DNA of 64,000 nucleotides from Rhodovastum sp963714255 (lineage in GTDB: Bacteria > Pseudomonadota > Alphaproteobacteria > Acetobacterales > Acetobacteraceae), in assembly GCA_963714255.1 (NCBI GenBank), contig CAVQNU010000018.1, positions 62,001 to 126,000 on the forward strand. The letters are read 5' to 3'. The notes beneath the pieces are model-generated. The model was given only the letters and a program-made list of their open reading frames with translations. It had not been told where the DNA came from and searched no databases. Shown here one piece after another: positions 44,666-54,059 of the stretch (position 1 is the first letter of the stretch; each line of letters starts with the position of its first letter). A program made the position numbers and the translations under genes.

Positions 44666-46882
44666 ATGTTCAACTACTACCGCAAGGAACTGGACTGGGG
44701 CGGTCGCAAGCTGGTCCTGGAGACCGGCAAGATCGCCCGCCAGGCCGACGGCGCGGTGATGTGCAGCTATGGCGACACGATCGTGCTGTGCACGGCGGTT
44801 GGCCTGCGCAGCGCCAAGCAGGGGCAGGATTTCTTCCCGCTGACCGTGCATTACCAGGAAAAAGCCTTCGCCGCCGGCAAGATCCCGGGCGGCTTCTTCA
44901 AGCGCGAGGGCCGGCCGTCGGAGGCCGAAACCCTGAAGTCGCGCCTGATCGACCGGCCGATCCGGCCGCTGTTTCCGGACGGGTTCAAGAACGAGGTGCA
45001 GGTCATCGCGACCGTGCTGAGCCACGACCTGGAGAACGACCCCAACATCGTCTCCCTGATCGGCGCCTCGGCCGCCCTCACCTTGTCCGGCATTCCGTTC
45101 TTCGGCCCGGTCGGTGGCGCCCGCGTCGGCTATATCGACGGGCAGTACGTGCTGAACCCGACCGCCGAGCAGATGAAGGCCTCGCGGCTCGAACTGGTCG
45201 TCGCCGGCACGCTCGACGGTGTGCTGATGGTGGAATCCGAGGCGCAGGAACTTACCGAAGAGGTGATGCTGGGCGCCGTCAGCTTCGGCCATGCCGCGTT
45301 CCAGCCGGTGATCCAGGCGATCATCGAACTGGCCGAGGTCGCCGCCCGCGACCCCTGGCCGCTGCCCGAGGAAAGCGAGGAAGAGAAGATCCTGCGCGCC
45401 CGCGTCGATGCGGCGGCCCGCCAGGCGCTGACCGAGGCATATCGGGAGCCGGTGAAGCAGGCGCGCCAGGACAAAGTGGCCGCGGCCAAAAAGGCAGCCG
45501 CGGCAGCGCTGGCCGACAGCCCGGCCGAGGAACTCGGCTACGTCAAGGGCTTGCTCAAGGATCTGGAGGCGGACATCGTCCGCAACGCCATCCTCGACAC
45601 CGGCCTGCGCATCGATGGGCGCGACACCCGCACGGTGCGGCCGATCGCCGCCGAAGTGGGCGTGCTGCCGCGCGCGCACGGCAGCGCCCTGTTCACCCGC
45701 GGCGAGACCCAGGCCTTCGTGGTGGCCACCCTGGGCACCGCGCAGGACGAGCAGATCATCGACGCGCTCGAAGGCGAATACCGCGAGCACTTCATGCTGC
45801 ACTATAATTTCCCCCCCTATTCGGTGGGCGAGACCGGCCGCATGGGCAGCCCGGGCCGGCGCGAAGTCGGCCATGGCAAGCTGGCCTGGCGGGCGGTGCA
45901 TCCGCTGCTGCCGGAAAAGGAGAAATTCCCCTACACCCTGCGCGTGGTCAGCGAAATCACCGAGAGCAACGGCTCGTCCTCAATGGCGACCGTGTGCGGC
46001 GCCTCGCTCGCGCTGATGGATGCCGGGGTGCCGCTGAAGAACCCGGTGGCCGGCATCGCCATGGGCCTGATCAAGGAAGACCGCGGCTACGCCGTGCTGT
46101 CCGACATCCTCGGCGACGAGGACCATCTCGGCGACATGGACTTCAAGGTGGCCGGCACCGAGCGCGGCGTCACCAGCCTGCAGATGGACATCAAGATCAC
46201 CTCCATCACGCCGGAGATCATGCAGGTCGCGCTCGGGCAGGCGCGCGAGGGGCGGCTGCACATCCTCGGCGAAATGGCCAAGGCGCTGACCGGGGCGCGC
46301 ACCGATGTGGCGGCAACGGCGCCGCGCATTACGGTGATCAACATCCCCAAGGAAAAGATCCGCGACGTGATCGGCACCGGCGGCAAGGTGATCCGCGAGA
46401 TCGTCGAGCAGACCGGGGCGAAGATCGACATCGAGGACGACGGCACCATCAAGATCGCCGCCAGCGAGATCACCAAGGCGCAGGCGGCGATCGACTGGAT
46501 CCGCGGCATCGTCGCCGAGCCCGAGATCGGCGTGATCTATGTCGGCAAGGTGGTGAAGACCGCCGAGTTCGGCGCCTTCGTCAACTTCCTCGGCTCGCGC
46601 GACGGGCTCGTGCATATCAGCGAGCTGACGCAGGGCCGGGTCAACAAGACCGCCGACGTGGTTAATGTGGGCGACGCCGTGCGGGTGAAGGTGCTGGGCT
46701 TCGATGACCGCGGCAAGGTGAAGCTGTCCATGCGGGTGGTCGACCAGACGACCGGCGAGGACATCAGCGACAAGGTCGGGCCCAAGGGCGGTAGCGGCGG
46801 CGGCCGGGAGCGCGGCGGCCGGAGCGGCGGCTTCGAGGGTCAGGGCGATCAGCCGGCAGCCCAGGATGTCGTGGCCGGGTGA
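44666..46882 (+). CDS. pnp: Polyribonucleotide nucleotidyltransferase (PNPase)
   Basis: This 738-residue 3'-5' phosphorolytic exoribonuclease has two RNase PH domains (about residues 10-230 and 310-540), with the catalytic region LGDEDHLGDMDFKVAGTERGVTSLQMDIKI near 483-512. A KH domain (ITVINIPKEKIRDVIGTGGKVIREIVEQTGAKIDIEDDGTIKI) and an S1 domain (GVIYVGKVVKTAEFGAFVNFLG) follow, ending in a Gly-rich tail. It is the RNA-degradosome and mRNA-decay enzyme, in standard order after rpsO. Confidence 0.97.
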   Translation: MFNYYRKELDWGGRKLVLETGKIARQADGAVMCSYGDTIVLCTAVGLRSAKQGQDFFPLTVHYQEKAFAAGKIPGGFFKREGRPSEAETLKSRLIDRPIRPLFPDGFKNEVQVIATVLSHDLENDPNIVSLIGASAALTLSGIPFFGPVGGARVGYIDGQYVLNPTAEQMKASRLELVVAGTLDGVLMVESEAQELTEEVMLGAVSFGHAAFQPVIQAIIELAEVAARDPWPLPEESEEEKILRARVDAAARQALTEAYREPVKQARQDKVAAAKKAAAAALADSPAEELGYVKGLLKDLEADIVRNAILDTGLRIDGRDTRTVRPIAAEVGVLPRAHGSALFTRGETQAFVVATLGTAQDEQIIDALEGEYREHFMLHYNFPPYSVGETGRMGSPGRREVGHGKLAWRAVHPLLPEKEKFPYTLRVVSEITESNGSSSMATVCGASLALMDAGVPLKNPVAGIAMGLIKEDRGYAVLSDILGDEDHLGDMDFKVAGTERGVTSLQMDIKITSITPEIMQVALGQAREGRLHILGEMAKALTGARTDVAATAPRITVINIPKEKIRDVIGTGGKVIREIVEQTGAKIDIEDDGTIKIAASEITKAQAAIDWIRGIVAEPEIGVIYVGKVVKTAEFGAFVNFLGSRDGLVHISELTQGRVNKTADVVNVGDAVRVKVLGFDDRGKVKLSMRVVDQTTGEDISDKVGPKGGSGGGRERGGRSGGFEGQGDQPAAQDVVAG

Positions 46883-46989
46883 AGACGGTTTCTTCGCCCG
46901 CGGGGCTTGATCCCACGGGCGAAGACGGCTTCGATGAACGAATTGTGACGGCGCAAGGGGGATTGCGCCGGACCGGGCAGGAGCAGGCT

Positions 46990-48402
46990 ATGAAGGCGAT
47001 CAACGCGATCCGGATGGGCGGTGTGGATGTTTTGCCGCTCGTCGAGGGCGGCAAGGGCGTGGCGATTTCGAACGGCGTCACGGCCGGGCACTGGGCCGCC
47101 GGTGGCGGCGCCGGCACGCTCAGCGCGGTGAACGCTGACAGCTACGACGATGACGGGCGGATCATCCCGCAGGTCTATCAGGGCCGCACCCGGCGGGAGC
47201 GGCACGAGGAGATGATCGCCTACGCCATCCAGGGCGGCATCGCCCAGGCGCGCCGGGCGTTCGACATCGCCGGCGGCCAGGGCCGCATCCATGCCAACGT
47301 GCTGTGGGAAGGCGGCGGCGCCGAACGGATCATGACCGGCATGCTCGAAGGTGCGCGCGGCCTGATCCATGGCATTACCTGTGGCGCCGGCATGCCCTAT
47401 CGCCTGGCCGAAATCGCCGCCCGCTTCAACGTGTATTACTATCCCATCGTTTCCTCGGCGCGCGCCTTCGGGGCGTTGTGGAAGCGCGCCTACCACAAGG
47501 CGGCCTCCAAACTGGGCGGCGTGGTCTACGAGGACCCCTGGCTGGCCGGCGGCCATAACGGGCTGTCCAACAGCGAGGACCCGCAGAAGCCGGAAGGCCC
47601 GTATCCGCGCGTGCTGGCGCTGCGCAAGCTGATGCGCGAGTTCGGCCTGGGCGACACGCCGATCATCATGGCCGGCGGCATCTGGTGGCTGGAGGAATGG
47701 GAGGACTGGATCGACAACCCCGAGCTGGGTCCGATCGCCTTCCAGTTCGGCACCCGCCCGCTGTTGACCCGCGAAAGCCCGATCGGCGATGCCTGGAAGC
47801 AGCGGCTGCTGACCCTGAAGACGGGCGATGTGTTTCTCAACCGCTTCAGCCCGACGGGTTTTTATTCCTCGGCGGTGAACAACAGCTTCATCCAGGAGCT
47901 GCGCGAGCGCAACGAGCGGCAGGTGGCCTACTCGCCCGAGCCGGTCGGCGAGCACGTGGCCGAGTATGGCGTCGGCCCGCGCAAGCGTCCGACCTACCTG
48001 ACCACGGTCGACCTGGAGCAGGTGCGCGGCTGGGAGGCGGACGGCTTCACCGAGGCGATGCGCACGCCGGATTCCACCCTGGTGTTCGTCACCCCGCAGC
48101 GTGCCCGCGAGATCATCGCTGACCAGGTGGCCTGCATGGGCTGCCTGAGCCAGTGCCGCTTCTCCAACTGGGCGCAGCACGAGCCGGACTTCACCAACGG
48201 CAAGAAGGCCGATCCGCGCAGCTTCTGCATCCAGAAGACGCTGCAGGCCATCGCCCACGAAAGCGACCAGGACGCGGCGGTCGAGAACAACCTGATGTTC
48301 AGCGGCCACAACGCCTTCCGCTTCCAGTCGGACCCGTTCTACAGCAACGGGTTCATTCCGACTGTCCGCCAGCTGGTTGAGCGCATCCTGTCCGGCCGGT
48401 AG
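46990..48402 (+). CDS. Nitronate monooxygenase-type flavin oxidoreductase with C-terminal Cys cluster
   Basis: This 470-residue TIM-barrel flavoprotein resembles 2-nitropropane dioxygenase/NMO-family proteins: GGKGVAISNGVTAGHWAAGGGAGTLSAV at the N-terminus, ITCGAGMP, and the phosphate-binding MAGGIWWLEEWEDW and AFQFGTRPLLT. Near residue 380 it has ACMGCLSQCRFSNWAQHE, a CxxCxxxC arrangement with another Cys about 23 residues on, which could bind iron-sulfur or be structural. AGGAG precedes the ATG at 46990. A GTG at 46879 overlapping the pnp stop is an alternative that adds 37 poorly structured residues. Function unknown. Confidence 0.8.
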   Translation: MKAINAIRMGGVDVLPLVEGGKGVAISNGVTAGHWAAGGGAGTLSAVNADSYDDDGRIIPQVYQGRTRRERHEEMIAYAIQGGIAQARRAFDIAGGQGRIHANVLWEGGGAERIMTGMLEGARGLIHGITCGAGMPYRLAEIAARFNVYYYPIVSSARAFGALWKRAYHKAASKLGGVVYEDPWLAGGHNGLSNSEDPQKPEGPYPRVLALRKLMREFGLGDTPIIMAGGIWWLEEWEDWIDNPELGPIAFQFGTRPLLTRESPIGDAWKQRLLTLKTGDVFLNRFSPTGFYSSAVNNSFIQELRERNERQVAYSPEPVGEHVAEYGVGPRKRPTYLTTVDLEQVRGWEADGFTEAMRTPDSTLVFVTPQRAREIIADQVACMGCLSQCRFSNWAQHEPDFTNGKKADPRSFCIQKTLQAIAHESDQDAAVENNLMFSGHNAFRFQSDPFYSNGFIPTVRQLVERILSGR

Positions 48403-48422
48403 CGACGCAACCCTGACGGCGG

Positions 48423-48572
48423 GAAGGAAGGCCAGGGCTCTACCCTGGACCCGCCGAGGGCCGAGAGGCCCCTGGACCCCGCGACTTTAGGCAGTCTTAA
48501 AGTAATGGGTTCCAAGGGCCTCTCGGCCCTTGGCGGGTCCAGGGCAGAGCCCTGGCCTTCCTTCCTTCAGGC
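48423..48572. repeat. CCAGGGC-type repeat, head-to-head pair
   Basis: Plus core at 48431-48447 (CCAGGGCTCTACCCTGG, one change) and minus core at 48539-48555. It lies between the convergent flavin oxidoreductase and CBS-protein genes, ending 3 bases from the latter's stop. Here it could act as a bidirectional transcript end. Confidence 0.9.
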
Positions 48573-48574
48573 CG

Positions 48575-49024
48575 TCAGGTATGCCCCGCGACGTATTCCC
48601 CCGCGACATACGCCCGCAGGCTCTGCACTTCGGTTTCCTGGATGACGACCTTCGCCCGCACCACGTCGCGGATGCTGATAAGGCCGATCAGAACGCCCTT
48701 GTCCACCACCGGCAAGTGGCGGAAATTGCCGGCGGTCATGATCGCCATCGCCTCGTCCACAGTGGCGCGCGGGCTGGTTGTGACGACGTTGCGGGTCATC
48801 GCCTGCTCCACGGTCATGCTCAGCGCCCATGGCCCATCCGCGGCGAGCCGGCGGATCACGTCGCGTTCGCTGATGACCCCCTCCAGCGCGCCTCCGGGGC
48901 CAAGCACCACCACCAGGCCGATGCTTTTCCCGGCCAGAACGGAGGCAACCTCACCCAGCGTGGCGCTGCGATCGACGCTGACGACCGACGAGCCCTTGTT
49001 CTTGAGGATCGCGGCAATGGTCAT
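48575..49024 (-). CDS. CBS domain-containing protein
   Basis: This 149-residue stand-alone protein has two CBS domains (MTIAAILKNKGSSVVSVDRSATLGEVASVLAGKSIGLVVV and VEQAMTRNVVTTSPRATVDEAMAIMTAGNFRHLPVVDKG). Such proteins bind adenine nucleotides as energy or redox sensors. The ATG at 49024 begins directly at the domain. A longer frame exists but lacks similarity. It is divergent from the cyd operon. Confidence 0.9.
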   Translation of the reverse strand: MTIAAILKNKGSSVVSVDRSATLGEVASVLAGKSIGLVVVLGPGGALEGVISERDVIRRLAADGPWALSMTVEQAMTRNVVTTSPRATVDEAMAIMTAGNFRHLPVVDKGVLIGLISIRDVVRAKVVIQETEVQSLRAYVAGEYVAGHT

Positions 49025-49316
49025 CTTGCTCTTATGCCCCCTGAAGGATGGGTGGGACGGACGAATCCGGGCGCCGGCAGGCTGGTGCGCATGCGCGTCG
49101 CCGGGCATCTCCCGGCCGCGGGGCCAGTCTGCGAGAAACCGGCCGGCGAGGGAAGACGGGGGCGGCAGAAATTGCGTCACATTTTGCAATGTGCCCGGCC
49201 GGCCGGGTGGGATTCGTGGCGCCGCCCTGCTAGGATGGCGCGTATCTGATTGAAAAAGGGAAGATCCCCGCGCAAACTGCGGATGCAAACGCCGCCCGGA
49301 CGGATTCGGAGCGCCG

Positions 49317-49529
49317 ATGATGCAGTCGCTGCGCCCTCCTGATGCTTGCGGCCGCATTGCGCCGAACGAGGGGTTGCGTCGTGAGATCGCGATCGCACTG
49401 GTGGCGAAGTTCCTCGCCCTGATCGCGCTTTATTTGCTGTTCTTCTCGCCCGCGCATCGCCATCCAGCCGACCTGGCCGCGCGGATCGCCGGCGATCCGC
49501 CGTCCCCCGTCCTTCCTTTGTCACGGTGA
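49317..49529 (+). CDS. cydP: Cytochrome bd accessory small protein, CydP type
   Basis: This 70-residue protein has one TM segment (EIAIALVAKFLALIALYLLFFSP) preceded by LRRE and followed by a polar tail, matching the small CydP proteins encoded before cydA. Its TGA overlaps a GTG of cydA (GTGA), and the next ATG of cydA is 5 bases beyond. It is the first gene of the cyd operon. Assignment rests on the short TM motif plus position. Confidence 0.72.
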   Translation: MMQSLRPPDACGRIAPNEGLRREIAIALVAKFLALIALYLLFFSPAHRHPADLAARIAGDPPSPVLPLSR

Positions 49530-49534
49530 TCCGC

Positions 49535-51091
49535 ATGGATGTCGTCGAACTCTCGCGGCTGCAATTCGGCATGACCGCGTTGTACCATTTCATTTTCGTG
49601 CCCCTCACGCTCGGACTGTCGGTGCTCCTGGCGGTCATGGAGAGCATTTACGTCACCACCGGGCGCACCGTCTGGCGCGACATGACGAAATTCTGGGGCA
49701 CGCTGTTCGGCATCAACTTCGCCATGGGCGTGGCCACCGGCATTACCATGGAATTTCAGTTCGGCACGAACTGGGCGTACTACTCCCATTATGTGGGCGA
49801 TGTTTTCGGCGCACCGCTGGCCATCGAGGGCCTGATGGCGTTTTTCCTCGAGGCCACGTTCGTTGGCCTGTTCTTCTTTGGCTGGGAGCGGCTGTCACGG
49901 GTGCAGCATCTGGCGGTCACCTGCCTGGTCGCGCTCGGGTCGAACCTGTCGGCCTTGTGGATTCTGGTCGCCAATGGCTGGATGCAGAATCCCGTCGGCA
50001 GCGCCTTCAATATCGAGACCATGCGCATGGAGGTCACGGATTTCGTCGCCGTCCTGTTCAACCCGGTGGCGCAGGCGAAGTTCGTGCATACCGTCTCGGC
50101 CGGCTACGTGACCGGGTCGATGTTCGTGCTGTCGGTCAGCGCGTTCTATCTGCTCGCCGGCCGCCATCGCGGGCTCGCCATCCGCTCGATGACGGTGGCG
50201 GCCAGCTTCGGCCTTGCCTCGGCGCTGTCGGTGGTCGTGCTCGGCGATGAAAGCGGCTACACGGCGGGACAGAACCAGCGCATGAAGATCGCCGCCATCG
50301 AGGCGGAATGGGATACCGAGCCCGCGCCGGCGGCCTTCACCCTGTTCGCCCTGCCCGACGAGCACGGCGCGTTCAACCGCTACCGGGTTCGCATTCCGTA
50401 CGTGCTCGGCCTGATTGCCACCCGCTCCATCGACGGCGAGGTTGCCGGCATCAAGGACCTGGTGGCGCAGAACCGTACCCGCATCGAAAACGGCCTCATC
50501 GCTTACAAATCCATGCAGGTCCTGCGCGCCGACCCCACCGCGGCGACCGCCCGCACGGCCTTCGACGCTTATGAAGGCGACCTCGGCTACGCGCTGCTGC
50601 TGAAGCGCTATACGCCCGACATCGCCACCGCGACGCCGGCCCAGATCGAAGCGGCTGCGTGGGATACCGTGCCTGCGGTGGCGCCGCTGTTCTGGAGCTT
50701 CCGCGTCATGGTGGGGCTGGGCTTCTATTTCATCGTCCTGTTCGCCGCCATGTTCGCGCTCGCGAGCGCGCGCCAGCTCGAACGGCGCCGCTGGCTGCTG
50801 CGGATTTGCCTGGTCAGCCTGCCGCTGCCCTGGATCGCGGCCGAACTCGGCTGGTATGTGGCCGAAGGCGGACGCCAGCCCTGGACGATCGACGGCGTGC
50901 TGCCGACGTTCCTGTCGGTGTCCGACATTCCCGCCGCCGACGTGCAGATTTCGCTGGTCGGCTTCGTGATCTTCTACTCCGCGCTGCTGATCGTCGAGCT
51001 GTTCCTGATGCTGCGGACTATCCGCCGCGGTCCGCAAGCGCCCGTACCGGCAGGGCCCGACGCCGCCGCCGGCCTGCGCCCCGCCGCATAG
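49535..51091 (+). CDS. cydA: Cytochrome bd ubiquinol oxidase subunit I
   Basis: This 518-residue membrane subunit carries hemes b558, b595 and d and oxidises quinol. MDVVELSRLQFGMTALYHFIFVPLTLG contains the heme-ligand His. GRQPW near residue 450 (VAEGGRQPWTIDGVLPT) is the family signature. Nine or so TM segments are visible, with a periplasmic Q-loop after about residue 245 (QNQRMKIAAIEAEWDTEP). The ATG at 49535 is preferred; GTG at 49526 overlapping cydP adds MIR. Confidence 0.96.
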   Translation: MDVVELSRLQFGMTALYHFIFVPLTLGLSVLLAVMESIYVTTGRTVWRDMTKFWGTLFGINFAMGVATGITMEFQFGTNWAYYSHYVGDVFGAPLAIEGLMAFFLEATFVGLFFFGWERLSRVQHLAVTCLVALGSNLSALWILVANGWMQNPVGSAFNIETMRMEVTDFVAVLFNPVAQAKFVHTVSAGYVTGSMFVLSVSAFYLLAGRHRGLAIRSMTVAASFGLASALSVVVLGDESGYTAGQNQRMKIAAIEAEWDTEPAPAAFTLFALPDEHGAFNRYRVRIPYVLGLIATRSIDGEVAGIKDLVAQNRTRIENGLIAYKSMQVLRADPTAATARTAFDAYEGDLGYALLLKRYTPDIATATPAQIEAAAWDTVPAVAPLFWSFRVMVGLGFYFIVLFAAMFALASARQLERRRWLLRICLVSLPLPWIAAELGWYVAEGGRQPWTIDGVLPTFLSVSDIPAADVQISLVGFVIFYSALLIVELFLMLRTIRRGPQAPVPAGPDAAAGLRPAA

Positions 51092-51101
51092 GGAGATGGC
51101 G

Positions 51102-52241
51102 ATGTTCGACTACGAAACCTTGCGGCTGCTGTGGTGGGCGGTGCTCGGGGTGCTGCTGATCGGCATCGGCGTGATGGATGGATTCGATCTCGGCAGCGCC
51201 ATCCTGCTGCCCGTCGTCGGCCGCAGCGACATCGAGCGGCGGGTGGTGATCAACACGATCGGACCGGTCTGGGAAGGCAATCAGGTCTGGCTGATCCTGG
51301 GCGCGGGTGCGATCTTCGCCGCCTGGCCGCCGCTGTATGCGGTGGCGTTCTCCGGCTTCTATCTGGCGATGCTGCTGCTGCTATGGGCGCTGATCCTGCG
51401 GCCGGTGGGGTTCAAGTTCCGCAGCAAACTGGACGGGCGGGCATGGCGCGCCCTGTGGGACGCGGCGTTGTTCGTGGGCGGGCTGGTGCCGGCGCTGGTG
51501 TTCGGGGTGGCGTTCGGCAATGTGCTGCAGGGCGTGCCGTTCCGCTTCGATGACACGCTGCGACTGAACTACACCGGCACGCTTGCCGATCTGTTCAATC
51601 CGTTCGCCCTGCTGTGCGGCCTGGTCAGCGTAACGATGATCACCCAGCACGGCGCCACCTGGCTGGTCTGCAAGACCGAGGGCGCGGTGCGCGACCGGGC
51701 GCGGCGGGCCGGTATGGCGGCGGGCCTGGCTCTGCTCGGCCTGTTCCTGCTCGGCGGCGTGTGGGTGTGGTTCCTCGACGGGTATGCGCTCGGCCGGTTC
51801 GGCGGCACGGCCGGCCCCTCCAATCCGCTCGCCAAGGAGGTGCTGCGCGTCCCCGGCGGCCTACTGACCAACTATGGCGCGCATCCCTGGATGCTCGCCG
51901 CCCCGGTGTTCGCCGTGCTGGGCGGCGCGCTCGCCGTTCTGCTGACGCACGCTGCGCGCCGTCCGGTGCTGGCCTTGCTCGCCAGCGGCCTTGCCATCGC
52001 CGGCGTGATCACCACCGCAGGATTCAGCTTGTTCCCATTCCTGCTGCCCTCCTCGCTCGACCCGGCCGCCAGCCTGACGGTATGGGATGCCTCTTCCAGC
52101 CGCCGGACGCTGGGCACCATGACGGCGGCGACAGCGCTGCTGTTGCCGGTCGTGCTGGCCTACACCGCCTGGGTCTACCGGGTCTTGCGCGGCCCGGTAA
52201 CCACGGCCGACATCACCCGCGACACAACTGCGGTCTATTGA
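51102..52241 (+). CDS. cydB: Cytochrome bd ubiquinol oxidase subunit II
   Basis: This 379-residue membrane subunit has LLWWAVLGVLLIGIGVMDGFDLG at the N-terminus and INTIGPVWEGNQVWLILGAGAIFAAWPPLYA, both diagnostic. GGGAG 7 bases upstream favours ATG 51102; ATG 51096 is possible. It pairs with CydA for microaerobic respiration. Confidence 0.96.
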   Translation: MFDYETLRLLWWAVLGVLLIGIGVMDGFDLGSAILLPVVGRSDIERRVVINTIGPVWEGNQVWLILGAGAIFAAWPPLYAVAFSGFYLAMLLLLWALILRPVGFKFRSKLDGRAWRALWDAALFVGGLVPALVFGVAFGNVLQGVPFRFDDTLRLNYTGTLADLFNPFALLCGLVSVTMITQHGATWLVCKTEGAVRDRARRAGMAAGLALLGLFLLGGVWVWFLDGYALGRFGGTAGPSNPLAKEVLRVPGGLLTNYGAHPWMLAAPVFAVLGGALAVLLTHAARRPVLALLASGLAIAGVITTAGFSLFPFLLPSSLDPAASLTVWDASSSRRTLGTMTAATALLLPVVLAYTAWVYRVLRGPVTTADITRDTTAVY

Positions 52242-52258
52242 ACGGAGACTGACGGGTC

Positions 52259-52363
52259 ATGTGGTATTTCGCCTGGATTCTTGGCCTTGGCTTTGCGTGC
52301 GCCTTTGCCGCCCTGAATGCCATGTGGCTGGAGCTGTCGCCCGGCAAAGGGCTGCCGGACTGA
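52259..52363 (+). CDS. cydX: Cytochrome bd oxidase small subunit CydX
   Basis: A 34-residue single-TM protein (MWYFAWILGLGFACAFAALN, then AMWLELSPGKGLPD) matches the CydX/CbdX subunit that stabilises the bd oxidase hemes. The MWYFxWxLGxxxA N-terminus is characteristic. It lies 17 bases after cydB with GGAGACTG upstream. Easily missed because of its size. Confidence 0.92.
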   Translation: MWYFAWILGLGFACAFAALNAMWLELSPGKGLPD

Positions 52364-52460
52364 CCAGGGGGGTGCTGCGAAGGCAGAATCGCCAGCCCGC
52401 GGTCGGTCGCGAACACCCCGGGCTTCGGCGAACCGAAGCCCGGCTGGCTGGTCCGGCCTC

Positions 52461-52847
52461 TCACTCGTTGGCCTGGGCCGTGCTCATTTCGTGCGTTTTG
52501 CCCGAGAAATCAGCATAGACCTGGACAAGCTGGCCGTCCTTGACGGCGACGCCATTCCAGCCGGAATGGACCGGCGTTTGCTCGGGGTGGCCGGTGAGCG
52601 TCGGATTGGCTTCAGGATGGGGATTGGCGGGCGAGGGATAGGTCGAACTCAAGACGACATCCGTATAGCCCTGGGCACGAAGCCGGCTGGCCAGTTGCGC
52701 CTGGGTCTCCAGTTTGGGAACGGAGACAGAGACGGTGGGAACCCGGGAGAATAGTCCGTCCGCCTGCGCCGGCCGGGCAAGCAGGCTCGGTAGCACGAGG
52801 ACGGCAAAGCCAGCCACCGGGATCGTAAACTGTTGGAAACGAGCCAT
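52461..52847 (-). CDS. Exported protein of unknown function (128 aa)
   Basis: It has a signal peptide (FTIPVAGFAVLVLPSLLARPAQA, cleavage likely after AQA) and a mature domain of about 98 residues. The mature part contains LETQAQLASRLRAQGYTDVVLSSTYPSP and WNGVAVKDGQLVQVYADFSGK, which read like a compact PepSY/BON-like alpha-beta fold with periplasmic location. I do not recognise the family with certainty. It is on the opposite strand, convergent with the cyd operon. Confidence 0.75.
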   Translation of the reverse strand: MARFQQFTIPVAGFAVLVLPSLLARPAQADGLFSRVPTVSVSVPKLETQAQLASRLRAQGYTDVVLSSTYPSPANPHPEANPTLTGHPEQTPVHSGWNGVAVKDGQLVQVYADFSGKTHEMSTAQANE

Positions 52848-53462
52848 AACATTTTCTCCGCTGTGACAAGCAGGTGATGGGGACGGGCTGACGTCTCTGT
52901 CCAGCCAACAGAGCTACCTACAAGACACGCGATGCCCGCCTAGCGTTGCAGATTCATTCCGCATGCCGCAAACGATAGGCCCGCACAAGGGCTGCCGTAT
53001 CATGTAATACCAAACTACAAGATACTTGCGATTACAACAATCGCGCAGACGCTACCGGAGAATGAACTGCGTATACTCGCTCCGGATTCAAGCCAGGCCT
53101 TCCATACCGTCTCGACGATTTGACCGGCGACGGTCCAACTGCCGTCATGGGAACCCGGCAGTCACCGCATGGCACTTGCATGACGCAAACAAGGCCAGGG
53201 GCTCTGCCCCTGGACCCCGCCGTCGCGCGCAGCGCGCCTTTGACACGACGGCCGAGAGGCCCTTGGAACCCGTTACGTCGAGTAGCCTGTCGGCGTTGAA
53301 TCGCAGGCTGGCCGGTCGGGGCCGTACCGATCGGGTGGACGCAGGGGTGCTTTGGACGGTCGACTCCGTGGCACGATCGCTCTGACCGCCCCGACGATGG
53401 CTCGGCGGCGGTTATCGTGCCGGCACCGCATCAATATCGGCCGTTTTCGCCCGATGAGGGTC
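52848..53462. other. 615-base gap with one palindromic repeat, upstream of a transposase relic
   Basis: The region is less GC-rich (e.g. around 52975-53060) than the rest of the window. It contains a plus-oriented CCAGGGC repeat at about 53187-53282, with an altered core (CCAGGGGCTCTGCCCCTGG) plus the GTCGCGCGCAGCGCGCC module. No gene is supported. It may include the end of the degraded insertion sequence to its right. Confidence 0.6.
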
Positions 53463-53995
53463 TCAGGTGGCCACTGCAAGAGCGAACAGCCGCTTCATGT
53501 TGCAAGCCATGGTCACGAGGTTCCACTCGCCGCGGTCACGGCCGCGGACCCGGAACTGGCAGAACCCCAGCACCGACTTGATGATTCCGAACACCGCTTC
53601 CGGCGGGTGCTTGCGCTTGGCGTACAGCTTCCGGCCCTCGGGGGTGTTCAGGCGATCCGCCATCGCCTCGACCGGCACCGGATTGTTGGGCGCCGGCGGC
53701 GCCGGGGCGAAGCGCTCGGTCACGGGTGGATGGTGCGGCTGCCGCCCCCTCGCGATCAGCGGATCGATCCCCGCGGCCACCCAGGCGCGCACATTGGCCT
53801 CGCTGAAATACCCAGTGTCGGCCGCCAGCGTTTCGACCTCGCCCAGTTCCTCTGGCAACGCGCAAAGTGCTGCCGACTGCCCGCCGCCACCGCCGCCTGG
53901 GCGTTGGTGCACCGCTCGAAACCACCGCCCGGCATCGGCATGATGCGGCTTGCTGCGTCGGTCAGGGTGACCTGGTCGGTGGGACCAGGCCCTTC
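53463..53995 (-). pseudogene. Decayed transposase, C-terminal part (IS1182-like/DDE_Tnp_1 type)
   Basis: The C-terminal end is clear: ELGEVETLAADTGYFSEANVRAWVAAGIDPLIA, then YAKRKHPPEAVFGIIKSVLGFCQFRVRGRDRGEWNLVTMACNMKRLFALA. These are the last catalytic-domain segments of IS1182-type transposases. The preceding segment (QVTLTDAASRIMPMPGGGFERCTNAQAAVAAGS) is in a different frame near 53890-53990, with the intervening sequence shortened. The N-terminal half is missing, so the element is inactive. No intact terminal inverted repeats were found. Confidence 0.82.
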
Positions 53996-54059
53996 CAATG
54001 GCGGCGCAGGCGGCTTTCCTTCTCTTGACGCCGCCCCTCCACCCCGCGACCGTCCCGCC

